64,000 nucleotides of DNA. Source: Burkholderiales bacterium. Its GTDB lineage: Bacteria; Pseudomonadota; Gammaproteobacteria; Burkholderiales; SG8-41. The notes beneath the pieces were generated by a model, which saw nothing but the letters and a program-made list of their open reading frames with translations, did not search any database and had not been told where the DNA came from. Positions 15,423 to 24,165 of this stretch are shown here, one piece after another; position 1 is the first letter of the stretch; each line of letters opens with the position of its first letter. The translations under genes and the position numbers were made by a program. The stretch is taken from assembly GCA_019634975.1 (NCBI GenBank), contig JAHCAI010000006.1, positions 1 to 64,000 of the forward strand, in the 5' to 3' direction.

Positions 15423-16271
15423 ATGCGCAGCCCCGAAATCATTCCTTCCGGAGCGGCCTGTGGCGCCGAGCTGCGCGGCATCGACCTTGCGGCGCCGGGG
15501 CCGTTCATGGCGGAAGCCCTGCAGCAGGCGCTGCGGGAACATCTCGCCGTGGTGATCCGCGGTCAGCCGCTGGACGGGCCGCAGCTGCTCGCCCTCGCCG
15601 CTCTGCTCGGCGCGCCGGAGGGCCAGGGCATCAGCGTGTTGACGGGCGAGGGCTCCGCGATGCCGGCGGCGGCTCTGGTGGCGTCGAGTGCCGCCGCGCC
15701 GGCACGGCCCACCGGCAGCCTGGGCGGGGGTGCGGGCATCTGGCAGTCGGATCTCGCCTACCGGCTGCGGCCCTGCTCGATCGCGCTCCTGCATGCGCGC
15801 GCGCTTCCGGCGGACGGCGGCGCGGTGGCCTTTGCCGACCAGTACCGCGCTTACGACAGCCTGCCGGCGGACCTGAAGGCGCGCGTCGAAGGGCGCATGC
15901 TGCTGCACGACGAGAGCCGCGACAACGAGGGACGGCTGCGCGAGGGCCACGCCGATATCGGCGATCCGCGCGAATCCACCGGCGCCCAGCACCGCATCGT
16001 GCGCACCCATCCCGACACCCGGCGCAAGGCGCTGTACCTGGGTCGCCGCCGCAATGCCTGGGTGATCGGCCTGCCGCTGGAGGAGAGCGAAGCCCTGCTC
16101 GACGCGCTGTGGGCGCATGCCACGCAGCCCGCGCTGCAGTGGCGCCACCAATGGCGCGCCGGCGACACCCTGCTCTGGGACAACCGCTGCCTGCTGTATT
16201 GCCACGATGCGGCCGCAGCGGCGGCGCGCGCGTTCCTGCGCGTGCAGCTGCGCGGCGAGCCGCCGCGCTGA
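15423..16271 (+). CDS. TauD-like protein with lost metal-binding triad
   Basis: A 282-residue protein clearly paralogous to the dioxygenase at 24166: shared [36 protein letters not shown] and [11 protein letters not shown]. The iron site is broken. The H-x-D motif reads WQSD (Gln108 replaces His), and the distal His position in DNRCLLYC is Tyr259, although a His follows two residues later at 261. It is also shorter in the substrate region around 75-105, which is Ala/Pro-rich. It is unlikely to be an Fe(II)/2OG oxygenase and may be a binding or regulatory pseudo-enzyme. The frame is intact, so it is not an obvious pseudogene. It sits in a run with the RraA-like and aldehyde dehydrogenase genes. 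Confidence 0.8.
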   Translation: MRSPEIIPSGAACGAELRGIDLAAPGPFMAEALQQALREHLAVVIRGQPLDGPQLLALAALLGAPEGQGISVLTGEGSAMPAAALVASSAAAPARPTGSLGGGAGIWQSDLAYRLRPCSIALLHARALPADGGAVAFADQYRAYDSLPADLKARVEGRMLLHDESRDNEGRLREGHADIGDPRESTGAQHRIVRTHPDTRRKALYLGRRRNAWVIGLPLEESEALLDALWAHATQPALQWRHQWRAGDTLLWDNRCLLYCHDAAAAAARAFLRVQLRGEPPR

Positions 16272-16339
16272 GCGTCAAAACCGTTTATCCTTCGGCTTCC
16301 CGCTCATTCTTACCATTCACCACGCACAAGGGAATTGCC

Positions 16340-17779
16340 ATGTCGTCGTATACGAACACGCTGCTTTACATCGATGGCCAGTGGTGCGCCGCGGCTTCGG
16401 GCCGCACGCTGCCGGTGGTCAACCCCGCAAACCACCAGCAGATCGGCACCGTGGCCTATGCCGAGAAGGCGGATCTCGACCGTGCGCTGGAAGCGGCGGA
16501 AAAGGGTTTCAAGGCCTGGCGCAAGGTATCGGCCTTTGAGCGCTGCAAGATCATGCGCAAGGCCGCGGACATTTTCCGCGAGCGCGTCGAGACCGTTGCG
16601 ACCTACATGACCTTCGAGCAGGGCAAGCCGATCGGCGAGTCGCGGCTGGAAACGCTGGCCGGCGCCGACCTGATCGACTGGTTCGCGGAAGAGGGCCGCC
16701 GCGCCTACGGCCGGGTGATCCCGGCGCGCGCGGAAGGCGTGTATCAGCTGGTGGTGAAGGAACCGGTGGGCCCGGTCGCCGCCTTCACGCCCTGGAATTT
16801 CCCGATCAACCAGGCGGTGCGCAAGCTGTCGGCGGCGTTGAGCACCGGCTGCTCGGTGATCCTGAAGGCGCCGGAGGAAACCCCGGCCTCGCCCGCGGAG
16901 CTGGTGCGCGCCTTTGCCGATGCCGGCGTGCCGCCGGGCGTGATCAACCTGGTCTACGGCAGCCCCGCGGAGATCTCGAGCTACCTGATTCCGCACCCGG
17001 TGATCCGCAAGATGACCTTCACCGGCTCGACGCCGGTGGGCAAGCAGCTGGCGGCACTGGCGGGACAACACATGAAACGCGCGACGATGGAGCTGGGCGG
17101 CCACGCGCCGGTGATCATATTCGACGACGCCGATGTCGAGGTTGCGGCGAAGACCATGACCTTCATGAAGTACCGCAATGCCGGGCAGGTCTGCGTGTCG
17201 CCGACGCGTTTCCTGGTGCAGGAAGGCATCTACAAGCAGTTCGTCGAGAAGTTCACCGAGGGCGCGAAGGCGATCAAGGTTGGCGACGGCTTCGACAAGG
17301 ACACCAAGATGGCGACGCTCGCCAACCCCCGGCGCCAGGCGGCGATGGTCGCCAACGTCGAGGACGCCAGGAAGCACGGCGGCAAGGTGCAGACCGGCGG
17401 CTACCCGATCGGCGAGAAGGGCAATTTCTTCGAGCCGACGGTGATCACCGAACTGTCGACCGAGGCGATGGCGATGAACACCGAGCCTTTCGGCCCGCTG
17501 GCGATCATCAATCCGTTCAAGACCTTCGACGACGCCGTCGCCGAAGCGAACCGCCTGCCTTACGGGCTCGCTGCCTATGCATGGACCAAGTCGGCGAAGA
17601 CGGCGACCGCGATCGCAGCGCAGGTGGAGACCGGCATGATGACCATCAATCACCTCGGCTTCGCGCTGCCCGAAGTGCCCTTCGGCGGCGTCAAGGATTC
17701 GGGCTACGGTTCCGAGGGCGGGCTGGAGGCGCTGGAGCCCTATCTGGTCGGCAAGTTCGTGACCCAGGCCGGATTATAA
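16340..17779 (+). CDS. NAD(P)-dependent aldehyde dehydrogenase, succinate-semialdehyde type
   Basis: A 479-residue ALDH. Catalytic Glu251 is in [10 protein letters not shown] and nucleophile Cys285 in [12 protein letters not shown]; the cofactor loop [11 protein letters not shown] and [13 protein letters not shown] are typical. Overall layout, including the C-terminal [17 protein letters not shown], is that of the succinate/glutarate semialdehyde dehydrogenase group. The start is ATG 16340 with weak GGAA upstream. The preceding RraA-like and TauD-like genes on the same strand suggest one catabolic unit. The stop codon overlaps an AT-rich repeat copy. Confidence 0.9.
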   Translation: MSSYTNTLLYIDGQWCAAASGRTLPVVNPANHQQIGTVAYAEKADLDRALEAAEKGFKAWRKVSAFERCKIMRKAADIFRERVETVATYMTFEQGKPIGESRLETLAGADLIDWFAEEGRRAYGRVIPARAEGVYQLVVKEPVGPVAAFTPWNFPINQAVRKLSAALSTGCSVILKAPEETPASPAELVRAFADAGVPPGVINLVYGSPAEISSYLIPHPVIRKMTFTGSTPVGKQLAALAGQHMKRATMELGGHAPVIIFDDADVEVAAKTMTFMKYRNAGQVCVSPTRFLVQEGIYKQFVEKFTEGAKAIKVGDGFDKDTKMATLANPRRQAAMVANVEDARKHGGKVQTGGYPIGEKGNFFEPTVITELSTEAMAMNTEPFGPLAIINPFKTFDDAVAEANRLPYGLAAYAWTKSAKTATAIAAQVETGMMTINHLGFALPEVPFGGVKDSGYGSEGGLEALEPYLVGKFVTQAGL

Positions 17780-17805
17780 AAATATCAATATAATCAATTA
17801 GTTAT
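17778..17805 (+). repeat. dispersed AT-rich element, copy 3 (IHF-site-like)
   Basis: The copy overlaps the TAA of the aldehyde dehydrogenase gene. Its core AATCAATTAGTTA matches WATCAANNNNTTR exactly. It ends 20 bp before the response-regulator start, so it could affect that promoter. Confidence 0.72.
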
Positions 17806-17824
17806 GTGATATCCGGGCTGGTAT

Positions 17825-18496
17825 ATGCGCATACTGCTGGTCGAGGATGACGCGATGCTGGCCGAGACCGTGACGCGGGCGCTGACCCAGTCCGCGCACA
17901 CGGTCGATTGCGCAACCACCGGCGAGGAGGCCGACCGCGTGCTGGCCACGGTCCAGTATGACCTGGTGCTGCTGGATGTCGGATTGCCGAAGCTCGATGG
18001 TTTCGAGGTGCTGCGCCGGTTGCGGGCCCGCCGTTCCGCGGTGCCTGTGCTGATGCTGACGGCCAACGATGCGGCGGAGGATGTGGTCAGGGGACTCGAT
18101 CTCGGCGCGGACGATTATCTGACCAAGCCATTTCGCCTGTCCGAACTCGAGGCGCGGGTGCGCGCGCTGATCCGCCGCGCCCACGCCAGCGTGACTTCGG
18201 AGATTGTCAACGGCCGCTTGCGGCTCGATATGGCCGGCCGCCGGCTGTATTGCGACGGACAGCCGCTGGAACTGTCGCAGCGTGAGCTTGCCGTCATCGA
18301 GCTGCTGCTGCTGCGCGAGGGCAAGGTGGTCACCAAGCAGCAGATCGTCGACCACCTCTACGGCTGGGAGGATGTGTCGTCGAGCAATGCCATCGAGGTG
18401 TTCGTTCACCGGCTGCGCAAGAAGCTCGAGCATAGCGGCGTGTCGATTGCGACCGTGCGCGGGATGGGTTACCTGATCGAAAAGGCGAATGGCTGA
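17825..18496 (+). CDS. OmpR/PhoB-family response regulator (TctD/QseB-like)
   Basis: A 223-residue regulator. The receiver has the acidic pair E7-D8-D9, phospho-acceptor Asp51 (LVLLDVGLP) and the Lys in YLTKPF. A winged-helix DNA-binding domain follows from about residue 125 (LSQRELAVIELLL, VEVFVHRLRKKLE-like, ending GMGYLIEK). It overlaps the downstream kinase by 8 bp and forms a two-component pair. Similarity to the TctD type suggests control of carboxylate-uptake genes such as Bug/TctC receptors, which is an inference from family and context. Confidence 0.9.
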   Translation: MRILLVEDDAMLAETVTRALTQSAHTVDCATTGEEADRVLATVQYDLVLLDVGLPKLDGFEVLRRLRARRSAVPVLMLTANDAAEDVVRGLDLGADDYLTKPFRLSELEARVRALIRRAHASVTSEIVNGRLRLDMAGRRLYCDGQPLELSQRELAVIELLLLREGKVVTKQQIVDHLYGWEDVSSSNAIEVFVHRLRKKLEHSGVSIATVRGMGYLIEKANG

Positions 18497-19886
18497 ATCT
18501 CCGCGCCGGCCGCTGCTGCGCAGGCAGCTGCTGGCCTGGCTGCTGGCGCCTCTGCTGCTGCTGCTCACCGCGGACACCTTCATCAGTTACTGGGTGGCCC
18601 TGGATTTTTCGCGGCGCGCGCATGACCGCACGCTGGTCGGTGTCGCGCGCGAGGTGGGCCTGCACCTGCGCACGGACGGCGGAATGCTGCGGCTCGACCT
18701 GCCCGAGGAGGCGCGCCGCGTGCTGCTCGCCGATCCCGACGACCGGCTCTTCTTCGAGGTCGTGGCGGGCGATGGCCGGCGCATCGGCGGCGAAGCCCTG
18801 GCGCCGGCTTCGGATGAGACTGCCCGGCGACGCAGTGCCGAAACCTTCTACGACGGGCGCGTGCACGGCGAGCCGGTGCGCATTGTCGAGCTGCGCATCA
18901 ATGGCGACGGGCGCGGGGCAGCGATCGTCCGCGTCGCCGAGACGCTCAACAAGCGCGGCGAACTGGCCAATGAAATCCTGCTCAGCGTGGTGTTGCCGCA
19001 GCTGCTGCTGATCCTGATTGCGGGCATCGTCGTCTGGCTCGGCGTGGTGCGCGGGCTTGCGCCGCTGCAGCGCCTGCAGAACGCAGTGGCACGGCGCTCG
19101 GTCCGTGACCGCAGCCCGGTCAGGGTGGAGGGTGTGCCGGGCGAGGTTTCGCCGCTGCTCGATGCCATAAATGGCCTGCTGGCGCGCCTCGACCATGTGT
19201 TGACGCTGCAGAGCCGCTTCGTGTCGGACGCTGCGCACCAGCTGAAGACGCCGGTCGCGGCCCTGAAAACCCAGTTTGAGGTGGCGCTGCGCGAGACCGA
19301 TCCGCGGCGCATGCGCGAGGCCCTGCAGGACATCCAGCCACGACTCGACCGCATGCAGCGGCTGGTGTCGCAACTGCTGTCGCTGGCGCGCAACGAGCCC
19401 GACGCGGTCAGCGCGGTGACGCTCGCAGCGGTCGACCTTGACGCGCTGGCTCTGGAGAAGGCCACCGAGTGGGTGCCTGCGGCGCGGCGCCGCCGGATAG
19501 ACCTCGGCTTCGAGGGCGCGGGGCGGCCGGTGAGCGTGTCCGGCGATGCCGCGCGCCTGCGCGAGCTGCTCGACAACCTGCTGGACAACGCCGTGCGCTA
19601 CAGCCGCGACGGCGGGCGCATTACGGTCCGCGTGGCGGCAGTGCCCCCGCGGATCGAGGTCAGCGACGATGCGCCACGCATCCCGCCCGAAGAGCGGGCG
19701 CGCATATTCGAGCGCTTCCATCGCCTGCTCGGCAGCGGTGCGGAAGGCAGCGGCCTGGGGCTCGCGATTGCGCGGGAAATTGCCGAGCTCCACGGCGGCG
19801 AGATCAGGCTGGCCGAGGACGCCGGCGACGGCATCGGCAATACCTTCAGCCTGGTGCTGCCTTCTTCCGCGGATGCGGCCCCGTAA
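18489..19886 (+). CDS. sensor histidine kinase (TctE-like)
   Basis: A 465-residue inner-membrane kinase. A membrane helix at about 14-35, a periplasmic sensor region to about 160 and a second helix at about 163-188 are followed by a HAMP-like linker. The phospho-acceptor His250 is in SDAAHQLKTPV. The N-box is LLDNLLDNAVRYS and the G-box EGSGLGLAIA. The first ATP-lid glycine motif reads VSDDAPRIPPEE instead of the usual D-x-G-x-G. It is translationally coupled to the response regulator (overlap ATGGCTGA). Confidence 0.9.
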   Translation: MAESPRRPLLRRQLLAWLLAPLLLLLTADTFISYWVALDFSRRAHDRTLVGVAREVGLHLRTDGGMLRLDLPEEARRVLLADPDDRLFFEVVAGDGRRIGGEALAPASDETARRRSAETFYDGRVHGEPVRIVELRINGDGRGAAIVRVAETLNKRGELANEILLSVVLPQLLLILIAGIVVWLGVVRGLAPLQRLQNAVARRSVRDRSPVRVEGVPGEVSPLLDAINGLLARLDHVLTLQSRFVSDAAHQLKTPVAALKTQFEVALRETDPRRMREALQDIQPRLDRMQRLVSQLLSLARNEPDAVSAVTLAAVDLDALALEKATEWVPAARRRRIDLGFEGAGRPVSVSGDAARLRELLDNLLDNAVRYSRDGGRITVRVAAVPPRIEVSDDAPRIPPEERARIFERFHRLLGSGAEGSGLGLAIAREIAELHGGEIRLAEDAGDGIGNTFSLVLPSSADAAP

Positions 19887-20008
19887 GCTTCCGTTCATCT
19901 TCGGGAAAGCCTGCGGTCACGCGGGCGCGTGGCTGGCGTAAGCCGGCATCCGTATCCTCATTCCCTGTCCTGCGGCCGCGTGCCGCATGAGCGACGGAGG
20001 AGTTGCGG

Positions 20009-20878
20009 ATGGAGATGCTGGGCAGTTCGTTTTTCTGGGTGACCCTGGGCCAGATCATGATGATCAACATCGTGCTCAGCGGGGACAATGCGGTGGTCAT
20101 CGCGATGGCCAGCCGGTCCTTGCCGCCGCGCCAGCAGAAGCAGGCGATCCTGTTCGGCAGCTTCGGCGCGATTTTCCTGCGCATCGTGCTGACCTTCTTT
20201 GCGGTGATGCTGCTCGACCTGCCGTTCCTGAAGCTGCTGGGTGCCGTGCTGCTCGGGTACATCGGCGTCAAGATGCTGGTGCCCGACGAGGCCGAGGACG
20301 AGATCGACGGCCATTCCCAGATGTGGGCGGCGATCAAGACCATCATCGTGGCCGACCTGATCATGAGCCTCGACAACGTGCTCGGCGTTGCTGCCGCGGC
20401 AAAAGGCAATCTGGCGCTGCTGGTGATCGGTCTGGGAATCAGCATTCCGCTGATCATCTACGGCAGCACCTTCATCCTGAGGCTGATGAACCGCTTCCCG
20501 GTCATCATCACCCTGGGCGGCGGCGTGCTCGGCTGGGTGGCCGGCGAGATGCTGGTGTCGGATCCGGCGATCGCCGAGTGGGTCAACGGACAGGCCCACT
20601 GGCTGCATACCTTTGCCCCGGCGCTGGGCGCCCTGCTGGTGGTGGCGGTCGGAAAATCCATGGCCGCCGCGAAACTGGCCAAGCTGAACCGGCTCCCGGA
20701 AGGGCAGCTTACCCTGCCCGAGGACGAGGAGCCGGCGCCTCCCGGATACCACTGGGTGCATCGCGCCTGGCGCCGCCTGCCGGATGGCACCCGCGACTAC
20801 GCAGCCTATTACGGCAAGCTCGCTTTCAGATACCTGCGTCCGATCGCATCACGGCTGCGGCGCCCGAGAAAGGTTTGA
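20009..20878 (+). CDS. TerC-family membrane protein
   Basis: A 289-residue protein with seven or so hydrophobic helices. The two family signatures, LSGDNAVVIAMA and MSLDNVLGVAAAA, carry the intramembrane Asp-Asn pairs. TerC/YkoY/Alx proteins are linked to tellurite resistance and manganese export during secretion. The C-terminus is a charged cytosolic tail (GYHWVHRAWRRLPDG). ATG 20009 is preferred because GGAGG lies 8 nt upstream (19996-20000). The 122 bp before it shows no manganese riboswitch that I can recognise. A strong terminator follows. Confidence 0.88.
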   Translation: MEMLGSSFFWVTLGQIMMINIVLSGDNAVVIAMASRSLPPRQQKQAILFGSFGAIFLRIVLTFFAVMLLDLPFLKLLGAVLLGYIGVKMLVPDEAEDEIDGHSQMWAAIKTIIVADLIMSLDNVLGVAAAAKGNLALLVIGLGISIPLIIYGSTFILRLMNRFPVIITLGGGVLGWVAGEMLVSDPAIAEWVNGQAHWLHTFAPALGALLVVAVGKSMAAAKLAKLNRLPEGQLTLPEDEEPAPPGYHWVHRAWRRLPDGTRDYAAYYGKLAFRYLRPIASRLRRPRKV

Positions 20879-20912
20879 CCCCGCGGCCGGTACGCAGACC
20901 TGGCCGCAGCTG

Positions 20913-20954
20913 ACGGGAGCAACGGCGGCAGCAAGCCGTTGTTCCCGTTTTTTT
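20913..20954 (+). terminator. rho-independent terminator after terC-like gene
   Basis: ACGGGAGCAACGGC (20913-20926) pairs with GCCGTTGTTCCCGT (20935-20948) around an 8-nt loop, with one G-T wobble, followed by a T-run at 20948-20954. The remaining bases to 21118 show no feature I can support. Confidence 0.9.
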
Positions 20955-21118
20955 CGCCACACTTGATCTACATCGAAGCGCCCACATCGAGAGATCGCGA
21001 GTGGACAGGCGTTAGTCAGTGCCGGATTGAGAGGAAACGGCATTTCCCGGCAGCACACGTCAACAAAACAAGAGCGCGGCGTTGGGCATATAAATTCCCA
21101 TTGCCGGGCTATTCAGCC

Positions 21119-22093
21119 TCAATGAGCTGACACACCTGCCTTGCGCAATATGTCGGCGAAGATTCGGGTGTCCTTGCGTATGGTGTCTGCAAACTCACCC
21201 GTACTTCCCCCCAGCACGTCAAAACCCTGGCTGACCAGCCTCTGACGCGTATTGCCCGTGTTCAGCACTTCGTTAACGGAGGCGTTGATTTTTGCAATGA
21301 TTGCCTTTGGCGTGCCTGCCGGAACGATAAAACCGAACCAGTTCTTGAAATCGTATCCAGGGACTGTCTCGCCGAGAGCCGGGATATCTTCCGCGATGGC
21401 AGAACGCTTGGCAGAGGTAATTCCGATAACGTGTATTCGTCCTGACTTGTGCAAGGGCAGCAAATTGGGCAATCCGGTCATGACAAGCGGTATATTGTTG
21501 GCTACCACATCCATCATGGCCACATTCCCGCCCTTGTAGCTGATGTGCGCGATATCAATCCCGGCGGCCGACTTGAATATTTCTCCTGCCAGATGACCGC
21601 CGCTGCCGATGCCCGCCGTGCCGTAACTGAGTTTTCCGGGCTGCGCTTTGGCAAAATCGATAAGTTCCTTCGTCGTCCTTGCCTTTGACGAGGGATGAGT
21701 TCCCAGGGCCATGGGCTGGGCGGCGATCAGCACTGCCGGAGCCAGATCCCGTTCTGCGTTGTAAGGCAATTTCTTGTGCAGCGCCGGATTGGCGGCCAAG
21801 GCATTCGGCGAAAGATAAATGGTGTGGCCGTCGGGAGAGGCCTTTGCCACGATTTCTGTGGCAATCAAGGTTCCTCCTCCGGGACGATTGTCCACGATGA
21901 CCTGCTGTTTCCACAATTCAGTAAGGCGCAGGGAAACAGCCCTTGCAACCAGGTCGAAAGTTCCTCCTGCAGCAAATGGAACAACAACTCGAACCGGTCG
22001 CCCGGGGTAGCCATCGGCTGTAGCGGCGAGAGCGGGGCCGGCGAGAAACAAAAAAAATAGACCCCAAAAAGCCTGCAATGAAATTTGACGCAT
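21119..22093 (-). CDS. Bug-family (TctC-like) periplasmic solute receptor
   Basis: A 324-residue Bug protein with a signal peptide of about 23 residues ending ALA-A. It is followed by YPGRPVRVVVPFAAGGTFDL and DNRPGGGTLIATEIVAKAS. It is divergent from the enolase-superfamily gene at 22202, and a 14-bp site shared with the gntR promoter lies between them. This suggests that the receptor and the enzyme handle the same compound. Its base composition is somewhat lower in GC than surrounding genes, as is that of the whole 21119-24160 cluster. Confidence 0.92.
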   Translation of the reverse strand: MRQISLQAFWGLFFLFLAGPALAATADGYPGRPVRVVVPFAAGGTFDLVARAVSLRLTELWKQQVIVDNRPGGGTLIATEIVAKASPDGHTIYLSPNALAANPALHKKLPYNAERDLAPAVLIAAQPMALGTHPSSKARTTKELIDFAKAQPGKLSYGTAGIGSGGHLAGEIFKSAAGIDIAHISYKGGNVAMMDVVANNIPLVMTGLPNLLPLHKSGRIHVIGITSAKRSAIAEDIPALGETVPGYDFKNWFGFIVPAGTPKAIIAKINASVNEVLNTGNTRQRLVSQGFDVLGGSTGEFADTIRKDTRIFADILRKAGVSAH

Positions 22094-22145
22094 GCGATCT
22101 CCTCCGGTTGCGTTGAGGACAGATTATTGTTATATCCTTCAACTC

Positions 22146-22159
22146 ATACGTATGATACG
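22146..22159. promoter_or_regulatory. candidate GntR operator, site A
   Basis: ATACGTATGATACG lies between the divergent Bug receptor and enolase-superfamily genes. Exactly the same 14 bp occurs at 24103-24116 between the gntR-type gene and the TauD gene. It includes the palindrome ATACGTAT followed by GATACG. A HutC-type regulator encoded inside the cluster is the obvious ligand. Confidence 0.7.
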
Positions 22160-22201
22160 TAAAATATTGCTTGATTCCAACAACAACCGGGGTTTCATAT
22201 T

Positions 22202-23287
22202 ATGGTTATTCGCGAAATCGTTGTCCGGCAGCTTTGTTTGCCTCTGACAAAGCCCTACAAGGTCTCGTTTAGAACGTACACCGAGTTCGAGCCGATAATC
22301 GTCGAAATGACTGCGGCCGATGGCACGGTCGGGTGGGGGGAGGCCTATGTTCCGGCCGGATCCACTCGGGAAACAGCCGAGAGTGCGTGGAAGTTTTGCT
22401 GCTCTAATGCAGAAAAGCTGGTCGGCAGAACAACTGCAGAAATAGGGGAAGTCATTGATGCCGAGGTGCAAGAATCGCCATTTGCGGCCTGCGCCATGCT
22501 GTCGGCAGTGGCGATGGCAATTCGCCACCCCGCCCTTACGGTCGACACCGAGACGCGTGTGCCGTTGCTTGTGCCGGTGTCCGCGACAGACAAGGAGTCT
22601 ATTGCCGCCGAAATTGAAGAGCGGCTCGACCAGGGCTATCGCACTTTCAAGGTAAAGGTCGGCTGGGACGTGGATGCCGATTTGCAGCGTGTTCGCTGGG
22701 TGCAGCAGGCGCTGCGGGGCCGTGCCGCGATTACGATGGATGCCAATAGGGGATACGATGTCGTCCAAGGCGCACGCTTTGCGTCAGAACTGGATCCGAA
22801 AGACATTTTGTTGTTTGAGCAGCCCTGTGAGGCGGATGAGTGGGAGGCCAATTCACAGATCGCGCGGATATCAAAAGTGCCATTGATGCTGGATGAATCC
22901 ATTCGAGGCGTTCGGGACATTGAGCGCGCTGCCACTCTTCCCGGAGTACGTTACGTCAAGCTGAAACTCAAGCGGATCGGGGGGGTTGACAGGGCTCTGG
23001 TGGCGATGCGTCGGGCACGGGATCTGGGCTTGGGGATCTGCCTGGGCGACGGTGTCGCAACCGAAATCATGTGCTGGGTCGAGGCCTGCGTATCACGCGG
23101 ATACCTCGCCGGTGCCGGCGACATGAACGGGTTCCTGAAACCGAAAACACGGCTGTTGGCCAACCCGCTGCCGTTTGAGCGCGGCAACATTGTATTGCGT
23201 CCGGGGTATTGGCCCGAAGTTGACCGCACGATACTGAAAGCACACCAGAAGCGGGAATCCCGCTATTCGGCCATGGCGACTGCCTAA
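22202..23287 (+). CDS. enolase-superfamily enzyme (mandelate racemase / muconate lactonizing family)
   Basis: A 361-residue enzyme. The barrel motifs are in order: K150-V-K152 (catalytic KxK), metal ligands Asp180 (MDANRG), Glu206 (FEQP) and Glu232 (LDES), then a Lys in YVKLKLKRIGG (about 253-261). The KxK plus distal Lys pattern fits the muconate lactonizing/dipeptide epimerase or mandelate-racemase-like branches; the reaction is not determinable by eye. It is divergent from a Bug receptor and convergent with the GntR-type regulator, whose stop is 2 bp away. The start ATG at 22202 follows immediately after TATT with no strong ribosome binding site. Confidence 0.88.
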   Translation: MVIREIVVRQLCLPLTKPYKVSFRTYTEFEPIIVEMTAADGTVGWGEAYVPAGSTRETAESAWKFCCSNAEKLVGRTTAEIGEVIDAEVQESPFAACAMLSAVAMAIRHPALTVDTETRVPLLVPVSATDKESIAAEIEERLDQGYRTFKVKVGWDVDADLQRVRWVQQALRGRAAITMDANRGYDVVQGARFASELDPKDILLFEQPCEADEWEANSQIARISKVPLMLDESIRGVRDIERAATLPGVRYVKLKLKRIGGVDRALVAMRRARDLGLGICLGDGVATEIMCWVEACVSRGYLAGAGDMNGFLKPKTRLLANPLPFERGNIVLRPGYWPEVDRTILKAHQKRESRYSAMATA

Positions 23288-23288
23288 G

Positions 23289-24068
23289 TCAAATACTGCC
23301 TTCAATGGATCGGTAGTGGTACTTTGAGGCGTCAAAAATACGGGTGCGGAACTCGACCGGGACGTTGCGATATGTGTATGCCGTCCTTTCGACGCGTAGC
23401 ACCGGGCTGCCGCTGCGGATTTTCAGTGCTTTTGCATCAGCGGCCGTGGCCAGCGCTGCGTGAACATGTTCTTCAATGCGAATTACGTTGACACCGCATT
23501 CGTCCTGATATGCCGCATAAAGATTTTCCTGTGCCTTGCGTACCGCATTTGCCGTAAGCTTGCTGAAAAGTCGGGCTGGCACGGTGATGTCCAGTGTTGC
23601 CACGATTTGCCCATTATCCACGCTGACCATGCTCAAGCGAAAAACAGGCGCATGATCGCCTGGAGGAAGTGCAAGCCGTACCGCTTCCTCCGGTGTAGCG
23701 GTTCCTTTGACGAAAGAGAGCAGTTCCCGATCCGGCAGTATTTGCCGACCGTTAACGTCATGGATGTGGGAGAACTGATAGCGTTGGCGGAGCCTGGAAT
23801 GTCTGGCGACAAAGGTGCCTTTCCCCTGTTTGCGCACGAGGATATTCGAAGCCACCAGTTCCCCGATGCCGGCGCGGATCGTGAATACCGCGACGCCGAA
23901 ACGCTCGGCAAGCTGGTTCTCAGTTGGTAGCTGGTCCCCCGGTCTCCATTCGCCTTCGGCAAGGCATTGAAGGATTCGCTGCTCGACCTGCTTGTAGAGG
24001 GGATCGGGGCCGCTGACGTCTAGTTCGGTGTGATTGTTTTTTTGTGCCATGGCCGAGCTTAATTTCAT
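23289..24068 (-). CDS. GntR-family (HutC subfamily) transcriptional regulator
   Basis: A 259-residue regulator. An N-terminal winged helix (PLYKQVEQRILQCLAEGEW, LPTENQLAERFGV, RKQGKGTFVA) is followed by a UTRA ligand-binding domain from about residue 100 (RVERTAYTYRNVPVEFRTRIF). It probably controls the local catabolic cluster: an identical 14-bp site is found at its own divergent promoter and at the Bug/enolase promoter. Start ATG 24068 is chosen for length; ATG 24050 is also possible. The inducer is probably the substrate or a breakdown product of the TauD and enolase-type enzymes. Confidence 0.9.
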   Translation of the reverse strand: MKLSSAMAQKNNHTELDVSGPDPLYKQVEQRILQCLAEGEWRPGDQLPTENQLAERFGVAVFTIRAGIGELVASNILVRKQGKGTFVARHSRLRQRYQFSHIHDVNGRQILPDRELLSFVKGTATPEEAVRLALPPGDHAPVFRLSMVSVDNGQIVATLDITVPARLFSKLTANAVRKAQENLYAAYQDECGVNVIRIEEHVHAALATAADAKALKIRSGSPVLRVERTAYTYRNVPVEFRTRIFDASKYHYRSIEGSI

Positions 24069-24102
24069 GAAAATTATAGCCGGGTTGCGGATTTTTCAAA
24101 AG

Positions 24103-24116
24103 ATACGTATGATACG
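24103..24116. promoter_or_regulatory. candidate GntR operator, site B
   Basis: ATACGTATGATACG, identical to 22146-22159, lies between the divergent gntR-type and TauD-type genes, 50 bp before the TauD start. This is where autoregulation and coordinate control would act. Confidence 0.7.
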
Positions 24117-24165
24117 CATGTATTGTATTGGACAAGTTAACACCCTAGGCGATAGGAGACTCCTC

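Noticed and set aside
19887..20008. Manganese (yybP-ykoY) riboswitch before the TerC-family gene
   Set aside because: I could not find the conserved bulge and loop sequences or a paired expression platform in this 122-bp leader.
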